Assembly (NCBI RefSeq): GCF_021440085.1 | Contig: NZ_JAKCPW010000005.1 | Coordinates: 434,001-498,000 of the forward strand | Direction of reading: 5' to 3' | DNA length: 64,000 nt | Source: Dyadobacter sp. CY261 | Lineage (GTDB): Bacteria > Bacteroidota > Bacteroidia > Cytophagales > Spirosomataceae | Shown here: in pieces, positions 27,006-36,137 of the stretch | How positions within the stretch are numbered: position 1 is the stretch's first letter | Layout: each line of letters begins with the position of its first letter | Program-made: the position numbers and the translations under genes | The notes under the pieces: model-generated | What the model was told of the DNA's origin: nothing | Seen by the model: the letters and a program-made list of their open reading frames with translations, nothing else | Databases searched by the model: none

Positions 27006-27911
27006 ATGAAAACAATTGCACTGACCATCGGATTAATGCTCACTTTTATCCACAGTCAATTACTATTTGCACAAACGCGCAAGCCGGCATCCGCAGGAAG
27101 GGAAGAGTACATTGAAGTAGAAAAAAACGTTAAACTTCACGTAATAGACCTTGGCGAAGGCCAGCCTGTTGTGCTCATCCACGGATGGCCGCTCAACAAT
27201 GCGATGTATGAATATCAATACCAGTATCTGGTTGAAAAAGGATTCAGGGTAATCGGTATTTCCCTTCGCGGTTTCGGCAAATCCGACAGGCCTTACGGAA
27301 AATACGACTTCGACACTTTCTCCGATGATATTAAAGTGGTTTTGGAAAAACTAAAAATTGAGCATGCAACGCTGGGAGGCTTTTCTATGGGAAGCGCCGT
27401 AACGCTCCACTATGTGACAAAATATAACGGTGCACATATTGATAAGCTTGCGTTGTTCGGCTCATCGGGCCCTTCGTGGAAAAAAAGGGATGGCTATGCT
27501 TATGGTGCGTCCGACCAGGACGCTGCAGCGCTAATCCAGCAGACCAAAACCAATCGGCAGCAATTGGTGGCAGGTTTCGGAAAAGGCTTTGCCGGAAAGG
27601 AAGGCGGGCTCTCCGAAGAGTCGATCAAATGGCTCGAAAGCATCAACCTGGATGCATCACCCTACGCGACCACACAAGCCATCACAGCATTGCGTGACCT
27701 GGATCTGCGTCCTGAGTTGGCGAAAATTAAAATGCCCGTTGCGATATTTCATGGTGTAAATGACAAATTGTGTGATTTCGCTCAGGCAGAACAGTTAAAT
27801 AAAGGCATCGAGGGTTCCTACCTGGTAAAGTTTGAGAAAAGCGGGCACGCATTATTCTTGGAGGAAATGGATAAATTTAACTCCGAACTCGAAAAATTTG
27901 CACGGAAATAA
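27006..27911 (+). CDS. Exported alpha/beta hydrolase
   Basis: The 301-residue protein has a signal peptide (about 1-22, LLFAQT) and an alpha/beta hydrolase fold. The oxyanion HGWPLNN lies at 59-65, the nucleophile is Ser127 in GFSMGS, the acid Asp is probably in HGVNDKLC (about 257), and the base His in GHALFLEE (about 285). Overall wording is close to non-haem chloroperoxidase or esterase members. It probably cleaves small esters or lactones in the periplasm. An AraC regulator gene follows 52 bases downstream beyond a hairpin. Confidence 0.85.
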   Translation: MKTIALTIGLMLTFIHSQLLFAQTRKPASAGREEYIEVEKNVKLHVIDLGEGQPVVLIHGWPLNNAMYEYQYQYLVEKGFRVIGISLRGFGKSDRPYGKYDFDTFSDDIKVVLEKLKIEHATLGGFSMGSAVTLHYVTKYNGAHIDKLALFGSSGPSWKKRDGYAYGASDQDAAALIQQTKTNRQQLVAGFGKGFAGKEGGLSEESIKWLESINLDASPYATTQAITALRDLDLRPELAKIKMPVAIFHGVNDKLCDFAQAEQLNKGIEGSYLVKFEKSGHALFLEEMDKFNSELEKFARK

Positions 27912-27915
27912 ACGT

Positions 27916-27954
27916 CTGGCAGAAGCTGTGAAGTCACTTTACAGCTTCTGCCAG
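27916..27954 (+). terminator. 14-bp perfect hairpin after the hydrolase gene
   Basis: CTGGCAGAAGCTGT (27916-27929) pairs perfectly with 27941-27954 over an 11-base loop, just past the hydrolase stop. Only a weak T stretch follows (CATCTTT), so it may be a leaky terminator or message stabiliser. Confidence 0.6.
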
Positions 27955-27962
27955 CATCTTTA

Positions 27963-28847
27963 ATGGCACAACATGAACCTCCATCTGCGTATATAGCCAT
28001 GAGTACAACGGTATTCAACAATAATTCAAAGACGTTAGGATTGCTGCGGGTAAGTCAGGGGCAAATGGACGCCATCAACGGCCCCGACTATAAGCAATAC
28101 ATCAAGATCCTTTATCTGCCAGCCGGTTACAAGCTCAGGGTGGATTTTGCCTGTTATGACACACGGCAGCCGACCCTTTTCTTTATCAGCCCCAATCAAT
28201 ATCTTGAAATGGAAGCAACTGGTGAGGAAAGCGGCTATTTCATTTTTTATAACCGAGACTTTTATTGCATTCAAATACATGATCAGGAAGTTGCGTGCGA
28301 TGGCCTGTTGTTCAACAACATCCGCAACATGCCCAAAGTAGAGGCTTCGGAAGATGAAATCAATTTTTTGGGCTGCCTGTTCAAGGAAATGATCCAAGAA
28401 TTTCAATTGAACGACAGCTCGCTGGAAGAAATGGTCCGCACTTACCTCAAACAATTGCTCATTCGCGCCACGCGCTCCTGGAAAAGGCAGCATTTGGATC
28501 ACGCAGTGACCGAACAGCAAAGTGATTTGGAATTCTTTCGCAAGTTTACCCGGCTGGTGGAAGAGCATTATAAATCCAAACACACCGTCGCCGATTACGC
28601 GGATTTTCTATGCATGGCCCCGAAAACCATCACACACAAGTTCAACCGCCTCCGGCTGCCACAGCCCAACGAGGTCATCAAAAACCGGATCATACTGGAA
28701 GCAAAACGGCTGCTGGTACATACTTCCCTTACGGCCAAGGAAATCGCCTACGACCTTGGTTATAATGACCCGGCTTATTTCAGCAGGCAGTTTCAAACTA
28801 AAACGGGCGAGTCGCCATCCAGTTTCCGGGCAAACTTTTTGGGCTAG
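27963..28847 (+). CDS. AraC-family transcriptional regulator
   Basis: The 294-residue protein has a cupin-like N-terminal sensing domain and a C-terminal double helix-turn-helix (about 195-292, with LTAKEIAYDLGYNDPAYFSRQFQTKTGESPSSF, the AraC signature). An alternative ATG at 27999 would trim 12 residues. It lies between the hydrolase gene (same strand) and the converging aldehyde oxidoreductase operon. Likely targets are nearby genes, possibly those with the two-block motif; this is inference. Confidence 0.85.
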   Translation: MAQHEPPSAYIAMSTTVFNNNSKTLGLLRVSQGQMDAINGPDYKQYIKILYLPAGYKLRVDFACYDTRQPTLFFISPNQYLEMEATGEESGYFIFYNRDFYCIQIHDQEVACDGLLFNNIRNMPKVEASEDEINFLGCLFKEMIQEFQLNDSSLEEMVRTYLKQLLIRATRSWKRQHLDHAVTEQQSDLEFFRKFTRLVEEHYKSKHTVADYADFLCMAPKTITHKFNRLRLPQPNEVIKNRIILEAKRLLVHTSLTAKEIAYDLGYNDPAYFSRQFQTKTGESPSSFRANFLG

Positions 28848-28906
28848 TACTTCACTGCTCGAAATTAGAGATCAAGTCAAAGCCAGAAAAATCCATGTTG
28901 GTTAAC

Positions 28907-31153
28907 TTAAATTAGCTTATCCGGCGTAATAGGGAGTTCCCTGATTCTTTTCCCGGTTGCATTGAATACCGCATTGCCGATAGCCGGTGCCACGCCAATA
29001 ATCGCAATTTCACCCAAACCTTTACTACCGACCGGATCCGCCAGCAGATCGGGCTTGTTGACAAAATATACATCGATCTCGGGAACATCCGCATTGACGG
29101 GGACATGATAATCTGCAAAGTCCTTGGTAACGTACCTGCCAAACCGGTGGTCCATGACCGCATCTTCGGTCAATGCCATACCTATGCCGCCTGTTGCGCC
29201 GCCGATCATCTGGCTTGCCGCGGTTTTCGGACTTACAATGGTACCGGCATCGGCGCAGCAAACGATTTTCTTGACCTGCACCTGGCCGGTAAACGGATGC
29301 ACATGGACTTTGGCAAAATGCATGGAGAAGGCATTCATCGAATATTTATTCCGGTTTTCGTCCGGCTTGGATTCGTTGGTGGTTTCTATTTTCTCCATGT
29401 TATTTTGTTTGAATAAATCGCCGAGTGTCGTTTTCGAAGACTTCCCTCCAAGCTGTAATTCGTTGTTATCAATCATCAGATCATCCGGCTTTGCGGAGGA
29501 AAAAGCAGTATTTCCTTTGGCTGCTGCCATGGTAATGAGTTGCTCTTTCAACGCATTACAAGCCGCCAGCACCGCAGGCCCCACGCTATTCACGGTCGAC
29601 GATCCTCCCTGCAATCCCGCATTTGGAAATTCCGAACTGCCGAGATGGAAGGTGATGTTCCCGGTGGAAATACCCGTCGTGTTTGACGCGATCTGAACCA
29701 TGGCCGTTCCTGTTCCCGGGCCAATATCCGTGATCGCGCAATGCATTACCAGATTACCTTCGCGGTCCAGCGCTGCATGAACGGTCGCAGAATTCCTGTT
29801 TGCACCAAATGTTCCGGTCCCCATTCCGTAGCCCACCAGCCATTCTCCGTCGCGTACTAAGCCCGGTTTCAGTTTCCGGTTTTCCCATCCGATCCGTTTT
29901 TTCCCTTCCTCGTAACATTCGCGCAGGTATTTGGTAGACCATGGCATGTTTTTATCGGGGTCGGATTCGGTGTAGTTCAATAGCCTGAAATCAACCGGGT
30001 CCATTCCGATGGCATGCGCCACTTCGTCCATTGCAGATTCCAGGGCAAAAGCGCCGGTCGCTTCACCCGGTCCGCGCATCCAGATCGGCGTTGCGACATT
30101 GAGCGGCAAAATGCGGTAACGCGTGCTTACATTGGGCGAGGCATACATCATCCGCGTTTGCTGCAAAGTCGATTCAGTAAATTCCTCGTAACTCGATGTC
30201 TGGCCAATAGATTGGTGGTTGATAGCAACCAGTTTTCCATCTTTGGAAGCGCCGATCTGAATCTTCTGCCAGGTACGGGGCCGGTAACCCACCATCGTAA
30301 ACATTTGCTCGCGGGTCAAAACCAGTTTGACGGGCCGTTTCACCTGTTTGGCAGCAATGATTGCCGCCGTTTCGTGCGGCCAGTTGTGCAACCCGTTTCC
30401 AAATGCACCACCCACAAAAGTGGCAATGCACTTTACATTTGCTTCCGGGATGTTCCATTCTTTGGCAAAATTCTTCTGGGTCATTTTGGTGCCCTGCACT
30501 TTGTCATAAACGGTCAGCTTATCGTCGGCTTCCCAATGTGCCGTAATCGCCTGCAACTCCATCGGATTGTGCACCTCGGTGGGCAACACATATTCCGCTT
30601 CAAACTTCACCGCTGCACTTTCGAATGCATCTTTCTGACCGCGGTCGTAATCTGCTGTCGGAGATTTCGGGTTCTTTTTGCCCGAAGCGGGCAGCACAGC
30701 TTTCTCTGAATTTGCTTCCAGATTCGTCTGGTGCTCCTCTTTGTGATATTGGATTTTTACCAAAGTTGCCGCGTGCCGCGCTTTTTCAAAACTGGTTGCT
30801 ACAACCGCCACAATGGGCTGATCGTTTGAAACAATTTTATTATCAAAAAACACGCGCAACGGTTGACCTTGCGTCGAAGGCTCAGATGGATGCTCGCCTT
30901 TGGGCTGGTAACCCGGCACTTTGATCGCATTCAAATGCGAAATCACGGCCAGTACACCCGGGGCACGTTCAGCTGCTTTGGAATCAATGCTTTTGATGGT
31001 ACCCTTTGCAATGCTGCTGCCGACCAGCACGGCGTAAGCCATGTTGGGCAATGCATATTCCGCCGAGTATCTGGCGGTGCCCGTCACTTTCAGACGCCCA
31101 TCCACCCTGTCGAGCGGTTTGTAATCTTTTTTATCAAAAAATGCTTCAGTCAT
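28907..31153 (-). CDS. PaoC-like molybdopterin-binding subunit of aldehyde oxidoreductase
   Basis: The 748-residue subunit belongs to the xanthine oxidase family. It binds the molybdenum cofactor and oxidises aldehydes or N-heterocycles with water. The N-terminal domain (about 10-125, YKPLDRVDGRLKVTGTARYSAEY) and the large cofactor domain are intact; the catalytic Glu is in GSKGLGEIAIIG near residue 715, and GAFGNG and RGPGEATGAFALESAMDE are cofactor loops. Its length fits the periplasmic PaoC type rather than the fused eukaryotic type. It closes a three-gene set with the FAD and 2Fe-2S subunits (25-base gap to the FAD gene). Confidence 0.88.
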   Translation of the reverse strand: MTEAFFDKKDYKPLDRVDGRLKVTGTARYSAEYALPNMAYAVLVGSSIAKGTIKSIDSKAAERAPGVLAVISHLNAIKVPGYQPKGEHPSEPSTQGQPLRVFFDNKIVSNDQPIVAVVATSFEKARHAATLVKIQYHKEEHQTNLEANSEKAVLPASGKKNPKSPTADYDRGQKDAFESAAVKFEAEYVLPTEVHNPMELQAITAHWEADDKLTVYDKVQGTKMTQKNFAKEWNIPEANVKCIATFVGGAFGNGLHNWPHETAAIIAAKQVKRPVKLVLTREQMFTMVGYRPRTWQKIQIGASKDGKLVAINHQSIGQTSSYEEFTESTLQQTRMMYASPNVSTRYRILPLNVATPIWMRGPGEATGAFALESAMDEVAHAIGMDPVDFRLLNYTESDPDKNMPWSTKYLRECYEEGKKRIGWENRKLKPGLVRDGEWLVGYGMGTGTFGANRNSATVHAALDREGNLVMHCAITDIGPGTGTAMVQIASNTTGISTGNITFHLGSSEFPNAGLQGGSSTVNSVGPAVLAACNALKEQLITMAAAKGNTAFSSAKPDDLMIDNNELQLGGKSSKTTLGDLFKQNNMEKIETTNESKPDENRNKYSMNAFSMHFAKVHVHPFTGQVQVKKIVCCADAGTIVSPKTAASQMIGGATGGIGMALTEDAVMDHRFGRYVTKDFADYHVPVNADVPEIDVYFVNKPDLLADPVGSKGLGEIAIIGVAPAIGNAVFNATGKRIRELPITPDKLI

Positions 31154-31178
31154 GATCTTTTCATTTCAGGGATTAGGA

Positions 31179-32162
31179 TTAAACCAGGCCAGCCGCATTT
31201 TTCAGCGCTTCCACGATCACATTCGGGCCGAGTTTCAGTTTAAATGCATTGTATTTAAAAGCTTTCGCCCCCTGCATCGCAATTTCCGCCGCCTGCCTGA
31301 AAGTCTCCTCCGAAACAGTTTTGCCCGCAAGTGATCTCTCCGCCTCTCTCAACCGCCAGGGTTTGTGCGCCACGCCACCCATTGCGAGTCGCGCATCCCT
31401 GATCACCTTTCCATCCATAGTCAAAGCAGCAGCCACCGACACCAACGCAAAGGCATAGGAAGCACGATCGCGGACCTTAAAATAATGGGCGTTTTTACTC
31501 AATTCATTGTCTGGTATTTCGACTGAAATGATCATTTCATTGTTTTGCAGCACATTATCCTTCTCAGGCTGATTACCCGGAAGCCTGTGGAATTCTTCAA
31601 ACGGAATGCGTCTTTCTCCTTTCGGACCTGCTACGATGACACTCGCATCCAAAGCCACCAAGGCAATGCACATATCGCTCGGGTGAACGGCAATGCACTG
31701 TTCACTCGTCCCGAAAATCGCGTGCATCCGATTTACTCCTTCCAGCGCGCCGCAGCCGGATCCCGGTTCCCGTTTATTACACGGAAGTGCGGTATCATAA
31801 AAATAAGGGCAACGCGTACGCTGCATCATGTTGCCGCCCACCGTCGCCATATTCCTGATTTGCGCGGAAGCGCCCGCATTCAATGCTTGTGAAAGAAGCG
31901 GGTGCTTTTCCAGGATCAATGGGTGATCAGCTACCTGGCTGTTCAATGCCAATGCGCCAATGCTGATTTTGCCATTTAGCTGCTGAATATCTTTCAAAGG
32001 GACCCTATTGATGTCCACCAGTTTGGTGGGCGCCATGACATTCCGCTTCATCAGATCCACCAGGTTAGTACCGCCGGCAATGAACTTTGCATGGGTACTG
32101 TTCGCCAGGCCATTGATAGCGGCCTTCGTGGTGGCCGCGCGCTCGTATTGAAATTGTATCAT
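31179..32162 (-). CDS. PaoB-like FAD-binding subunit with extra iron-sulphur cysteines
   Basis: The 327-residue subunit has the FAD-binding fold (KFIAGGTNLVDLMKR near 28-42; ATVGGNMMQRTRCPY near 123-137) of the xanthine oxidase medium subunit. It also carries the insertion found in the E. coli PaoB type, with Cys residues in RTRCPYFYDTALPCNK, GSGCGAL and SEQCIAV, which bind an additional 4Fe-4S cluster in that enzyme. It relays electrons from the molybdenum site to an acceptor. The start codon overlaps the end of the 2Fe-2S gene by 4 bases. Confidence 0.87.
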   Translation of the reverse strand: MIQFQYERAATTKAAINGLANSTHAKFIAGGTNLVDLMKRNVMAPTKLVDINRVPLKDIQQLNGKISIGALALNSQVADHPLILEKHPLLSQALNAGASAQIRNMATVGGNMMQRTRCPYFYDTALPCNKREPGSGCGALEGVNRMHAIFGTSEQCIAVHPSDMCIALVALDASVIVAGPKGERRIPFEEFHRLPGNQPEKDNVLQNNEMIISVEIPDNELSKNAHYFKVRDRASYAFALVSVAAALTMDGKVIRDARLAMGGVAHKPWRLREAERSLAGKTVSEETFRQAAEIAMQGAKAFKYNAFKLKLGPNVIVEALKNAAGLV

Positions 32163-32797
32163 GATTTCCGCCCCCCGTTTTTAACTTCCTGAATCGCCTT
32201 CACAATGTTGGGATACGCCCCGCAGCGGCAAATATTTCCGCTCATAAACTCCTTAATGTCAGCCTCATTATTGGCATGACCTTCTTGAATGCAGGCGACG
32301 GCAGACATAATTTGTCCCGGCGTGCAGTAACCGCACTGGAAGCCATCGTGTTTAATGAAAGCCTGCTGCATCGGGTGGAGCTCCTGTCCTTTTGCCAGCC
32401 CTTCAATGGTGGTAACTTCCTGACCTTCATGCATTATCGCCAGACTCAGGCAGGAAAGCACGCGCTGGCCATTTACATGCACCGTGCACGCACCGCATTG
32501 ACCATAGTCACAGCCCTTTTTAGTTCCGGTCAAATCCAGCTGCTCACGCAAGGTGTCCAACAATGTTGCACGCGGCTCCAGATTCAACTGCTTTTTGACA
32601 CCATTGACAGTCAGGTTCACGGGGGTAGTTTCAAATGCGGTGCTCATTTTCTCTCCCAAATTGAATTCGGCTGCTTTGGCAACCGTCGCGGGCGCAACGG
32701 CTATCGCAGTCAGAATGGAAGTGGTTTTCAGAAAATCGCGCCGGGATTCGCTGGAAAGCTCTTTTTCAGGCTTTTCTGTCGATTTGTGTTTGTCCAT
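32159..32797 (-). CDS. PaoA-like 2Fe-2S subunit with Tat signal
   Basis: The 212-residue subunit begins with a twin-arginine signal (SRRDFLKTTSILTAIAVAPAT at about 18-38), so the heterotrimer is probably moved folded to the periplasm. A plant-type 2Fe-2S domain follows (CDYGQCGACTVHVNGQRVLSC), then the second cluster domain (CGYCTPGQIMSAVAC and CRCGAY). All eight ligand Cys are present. It is the first gene of the three-subunit set and lies 105 bases after the upstream alcohol dehydrogenase gene. Confidence 0.9.
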   Translation of the reverse strand: MDKHKSTEKPEKELSSESRRDFLKTTSILTAIAVAPATVAKAAEFNLGEKMSTAFETTPVNLTVNGVKKQLNLEPRATLLDTLREQLDLTGTKKGCDYGQCGACTVHVNGQRVLSCLSLAIMHEGQEVTTIEGLAKGQELHPMQQAFIKHDGFQCGYCTPGQIMSAVACIQEGHANNEADIKEFMSGNICRCGAYPNIVKAIQEVKNGGRKS

Positions 32798-32902
32798 GGT
32801 GATTGTTGATTAGTGCACGAGGCCAGGTGCCGGACGCTATAAAGATCGAGCCAGGCAGCCTTGATCTCAGGCAGTCTCATGACATACCTGAAGTCAATTT
32901 TG

Positions 32903-33967
32903 TTAACTTTTTTCCCGGATAGACGCCATATCAATGACGAAACGGTATTTCACATCGCCTTTGAGCAATCGTTCGTACGCTTCATTGATCTCCTGAATGT
33001 CAATCATTTCAATGTCCGCAACGATGTTATGCTCTCCGCAGAAATCCAGCATTTCCTGTGTTTCTGCAATGCCGCCGATCATGGAACCGGCAAAGCTTTT
33101 TCGTCCCATAATCAGGCTGAAAGCAGCAACGGGCAGCGGATTTTCAGGAGCGCCAACAAGCGCCAGCGAGCCGTCTACGCGAAGCAGATTCAGGTAGGCG
33201 TTGATATCATGCTCTGCCGAAACGGCGTCAAGAATAAAATTGAGCTTACCGGTGTAAGCACCCATCTGCTCCTCATCTTTCGACAACACCACTTCATCAG
33301 CACCAAGCCGCTTCGCCTCTGCAAATTTTGATTCGGACGTAGTGAATGCGATCACGTGGGCGGCCATTGCTTTGGCGATCTTAATCCCCATATGGCCCAA
33401 ACCGCCGATTCCCACAATACCTACCTTCTGACCCGGTCCTACATTCCAGTGCCTCAATGGTGAAAAAGTAGTGATACCAGCGCATAATAACGGAGCGGTC
33501 GCCGCCAGATCCAGGTTTTCGGGAATGCGCAGGACGTAATTTTCATCGACCACAACACTTTCAGAATAGCCGCCAAAAGTGGGCGCGTCCAGATATTTGT
33601 CTGGCGAATTATAGGTGCCGGTCATTCCCGGCTCGCAGTATTGTTCCAAACCTTCCTGGCAATACTGGCACTCTCGACAGGAATCCACAATGCAACCCAC
33701 GCCCACGATATCGCCCACTTTGAACTTGCTCACGTGATCGCCGACGCGAATAATTTTGCCGACAATTTCGTGACCCGGAACGCAGGGGTAAATCGTGCCG
33801 CGCCATTCATTTTTGGCGGTATGAAGGTCGGAGTGGCAGACGCCGCAGTACTGAATCTCGATTTGTACGTCGTGCGCAGTAGGAATTCTGCGTTGGATAT
33901 CCATCGGATTTAAAGGTGCTTCGGCCGCTGCCGTGCCGTACGCTTTGATGTTTGTTGTTTCTATCAT
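32903..33967 (-). CDS. Zinc-dependent NAD(P) alcohol dehydrogenase (cinnamyl-alcohol/YahK type)
   Basis: The 354-residue enzyme shows the catalytic zinc ligand Cys in YCGVCHSDLHT, GHEIVG, the structural zinc cysteines in CRECQYCQEGLEQYC, and the cofactor loop GIGGLGHMGIKIAKAMA. These match the cinnamyl-alcohol dehydrogenase/YahK group, broad NADPH aldehyde reductases. It probably reduces toxic aldehydes, complementing the oxidising PaoABC-like enzyme downstream. The gap upstream to the acetyltransferase is 16 bases, so it belongs to the same operon. Confidence 0.88.
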   Translation of the reverse strand: MIETTNIKAYGTAAAEAPLNPMDIQRRIPTAHDVQIEIQYCGVCHSDLHTAKNEWRGTIYPCVPGHEIVGKIIRVGDHVSKFKVGDIVGVGCIVDSCRECQYCQEGLEQYCEPGMTGTYNSPDKYLDAPTFGGYSESVVVDENYVLRIPENLDLAATAPLLCAGITTFSPLRHWNVGPGQKVGIVGIGGLGHMGIKIAKAMAAHVIAFTTSESKFAEAKRLGADEVVLSKDEEQMGAYTGKLNFILDAVSAEHDINAYLNLLRVDGSLALVGAPENPLPVAAFSLIMGRKSFAGSMIGGIAETQEMLDFCGEHNIVADIEMIDIQEINEAYERLLKGDVKYRFVIDMASIREKS

Positions 33968-33983
33968 GATCGTGCACTTATAG

Positions 33984-34553
33984 TTAAACCTGTTCTTTTA
34001 CAACTTTTGCCGGTATCCCGGCCACGACTGTATTCGGAGGAACGTCACGGCTGACTACCGCACCGGCCGCGACAATGGCATTTTCTCCCACCGTCACACC
34101 AGGAAGGATCGTGGCCGCGGCGCCGATCCATGCATTTCGTTGGATGACAATCGGTTTCGGGATGAGCGTAGTGCGGTCGCCGGGGTCGAGTGGATGGTTT
34201 TCGGAGGTAAGGTTCACTCGCGGACCGATTTGTACGTCGTCTTCGATCGTTATCCCGCCAATGTCCAGGAACGAGCACGCGTGATTGATAAACACGTTTT
34301 TGCCCAGTCGGATCGATCGGCCGAAGTTGGTGTAAAACGGAGGGAATATGGTAGTTGAGTCGTCTATTTTACTCCCAATGATTTCACTGAGTTGCGCTCG
34401 TACCTGGTCCAATTCCGTCGCGGTGGCATTCATTTGCACACATAACCGGATCGTCCGGGAAACTACCTCCGCGAACTTCCCGTATTCAGGATCATCTTTT
34501 CGAAGCAGTTCACCGGCCTGTAACCGCGCGAATAGGTCTTGTTCTTCATTCAT
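33984..34553 (-). CDS. Hexapeptide-repeat sugar O-acetyltransferase
   Basis: The 189-residue protein has an N-terminal maltose acetyltransferase-like helix region and a left-handed beta-helix (about 75-185) with hexapeptide repeats such as IQRNAWIGAAATILPGVTVG. The catalytic His is in SENHPLD. It matches the maltose/galactoside acetyltransferase group. Its role within an aldehyde detoxification operon is not obvious. Spacing to both neighbours is short (16 and 10 bases). Confidence 0.85.
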   Translation of the reverse strand: MNEEQDLFARLQAGELLRKDDPEYGKFAEVVSRTIRLCVQMNATATELDQVRAQLSEIIGSKIDDSTTIFPPFYTNFGRSIRLGKNVFINHACSFLDIGGITIEDDVQIGPRVNLTSENHPLDPGDRTTLIPKPIVIQRNAWIGAAATILPGVTVGENAIVAAGAVVSRDVPPNTVVAGIPAKVVKEQV

Positions 34554-34563
34554 TATATTCTCT

Positions 34564-35070
34564 TTATTCCAATTCGAACGTCACTGTCACATTACCCGAT
34601 CCCACTGCTGCGGCAAGACCCGCGGCATCATCAATGCGCCCAAGCCTGGTGTAGGAATACGATGTCGGGAAACTCTTATAAAACAATACCAGCACGTTGG
34701 AGCCGTAGAGCATCAGATCTCCGTTACGGATCGTTCCGGGGTTCGAAGCATTGGCAGGAAGGTTGGACGGGAAATTATAAAGTTTCTCATTTCCGTTCAG
34801 CTCGCTCATGTTTACCGTCATTGGCAGCTTGGCTTTGAATGCCGTTACCGTGGCAGTATTCAAAAGCGTTGCTGAAAAAGTAGTTGATCCAATCCTGATC
34901 CTTAACCGGTTACCCGTTGAATCCCCAGGCGGCGTACTGGTTTCATCCACCTTTTCTTCCAGATTTTCGGCGGGAATGTTATCGTCTGATTTACAAGCCA
35001 TGATACCCAGGAAAAATAGACCGAGCGCCATTGTCATCCAGTATTGTTTCTGTCTGAATGCGTTTCTCAT
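34564..35070 (-). CDS. Cyclophilin-like lipoprotein
   Basis: The 168-residue product has a lipoprotein signal ending at Cys26 (FLGIMACKSDD), a low-complexity linker, and a cyclophilin-like domain (about 55-168) of the small bacterial type, with TFSATLLNTATVTAFKAKLPMTVNMSELNGNEKLYNFP. Such domains recur in operons with cupins, carboxymuconolactone decarboxylase proteins and alcohol dehydrogenases, as here, but their activity is unknown. Its start overlaps the stop of the preceding gene by one base. Confidence 0.78.
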   Translation of the reverse strand: MRNAFRQKQYWMTMALGLFFLGIMACKSDDNIPAENLEEKVDETSTPPGDSTGNRLRIRIGSTTFSATLLNTATVTAFKAKLPMTVNMSELNGNEKLYNFPSNLPANASNPGTIRNGDLMLYGSNVLVLFYKSFPTSYSYTRLGRIDDAAGLAAAVGSGNVTVTFELE

Positions 35071-36125
35071 TATTTCAGTTTTTTAAAAATTTCCAGCATC
35101 ATGTCCGGGTCAAGCGAATTCATGTCCACGAGCTTTAAGGCTTTGACCATTTCCAATGTGGTTGTTTTATAATGCTGAAAATGCGGGGTTTTCAAATGCG
35201 ACTGGTAAGCGGCGCTGTCGGCATAGATCTCTACGATCCGGATCTGATGGGGCTGCTCTTTGACAGACATTGGAAAAATAGCCACCACGCCCGGTTCCTT
35301 TTCGACCGACAATGTGGATTCTTCTTTCAAAATGGCATTATATTCCGCCAGAAACTCAGGTACGATCTCGATTTCCGAAATCCGCACCATCATATCCTTT
35401 TCAATGACGGGGCTCAAAGATTTCGAGATGATCGTCCGTAATGTATTCGCCTGCGTTTTGCTGACGTGTTTCTCCATCAGGTCTGCAATTTCGACGAGCT
35501 GGTTTTCGGTGATGCCCGTATTCGTACCCATTTTCACGTGAGCCTGCAATTGCGATGTGACGCCCGGCATAGCAGTCAATGCAGAAATAGTGACAATTTC
35601 CCGTTGGTGGAAAGTAAGTACTTCGCTTTCAAAAATGTCGGCAAACAAATGCTCTTTCAGGAATGCATCGATTCGGGGGGCAAATTCGCCGAAGCCGGGA
35701 GCTGGTTTAGTTTGTGGTGTTTTGGTCAAAGTTTCCAGCACTTTCCGGCCCTGCTCGTATTTGTTGGAAGGGTTTTTTTGGGTTAATGCTGCTTTTCCCT
35801 GGTTGTCATTCTTGCCGCTCGCCTTTCGCTTTTCAACGACATTCATCAACGTGCTGATCGCATTCAGGCTTCTTGGAAAACCGCAGTAAGCATAAAGCTG
35901 AACCAGGATTTCCTTGGTTTCCTCCACCGTCAGTCCCGCATCCAAACCTGCATTGAGCTGCGTCGATAAGCCTTCCATATCGCCAGTCGCAGTCAATCCG
36001 GAAATGATGGAAATGCTTTGCTGCTGAGGGGTTAAGGCCTGGTTTTGGACTGATTTATTTTGTGCCTTCATGGCAGTTGCGCTAAGAATGAAAATAAGCA
36101 GTAACAGAAGTTTGAACCGGCTCAT
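35070..36125 (-). CDS. Exported fusion: two carboxymuconolactone decarboxylase-like domains plus antibiotic-biosynthesis monooxygenase domain
   Basis: The 351-residue protein has a signal peptide (about 1-21, AMKAQ). A carboxymuconolactone decarboxylase (CMD)-like domain lies at about 35-100 (YAYCGFPRSLNAI). A second CMD-like domain at about 140-230 (REIVTISALTAMPGVTSQLQAHVKMG) is followed by an ABM domain at about 250-345 (RISEIEIVPEFLAEYNAI, VEIYADSAAYQSHLKTPHFQHY), typical of quinol monooxygenases. Both folds handle reactive lactones, peroxides or quinols. The first CMD domain keeps one Cys (YCG) and the second has none in the usual position, so peroxidase activity is doubtful. Spacing to the cupin gene is 12 bases. 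Confidence 0.82.
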   Translation of the reverse strand: MSRFKLLLLLIFILSATAMKAQNKSVQNQALTPQQQSISIISGLTATGDMEGLSTQLNAGLDAGLTVEETKEILVQLYAYCGFPRSLNAISTLMNVVEKRKASGKNDNQGKAALTQKNPSNKYEQGRKVLETLTKTPQTKPAPGFGEFAPRIDAFLKEHLFADIFESEVLTFHQREIVTISALTAMPGVTSQLQAHVKMGTNTGITENQLVEIADLMEKHVSKTQANTLRTIISKSLSPVIEKDMMVRISEIEIVPEFLAEYNAILKEESTLSVEKEPGVVAIFPMSVKEQPHQIRIVEIYADSAAYQSHLKTPHFQHYKTTTLEMVKALKLVDMNSLDPDMMLEIFKKLK

Positions 36126-36137
36126 GCTGATTGTTTT

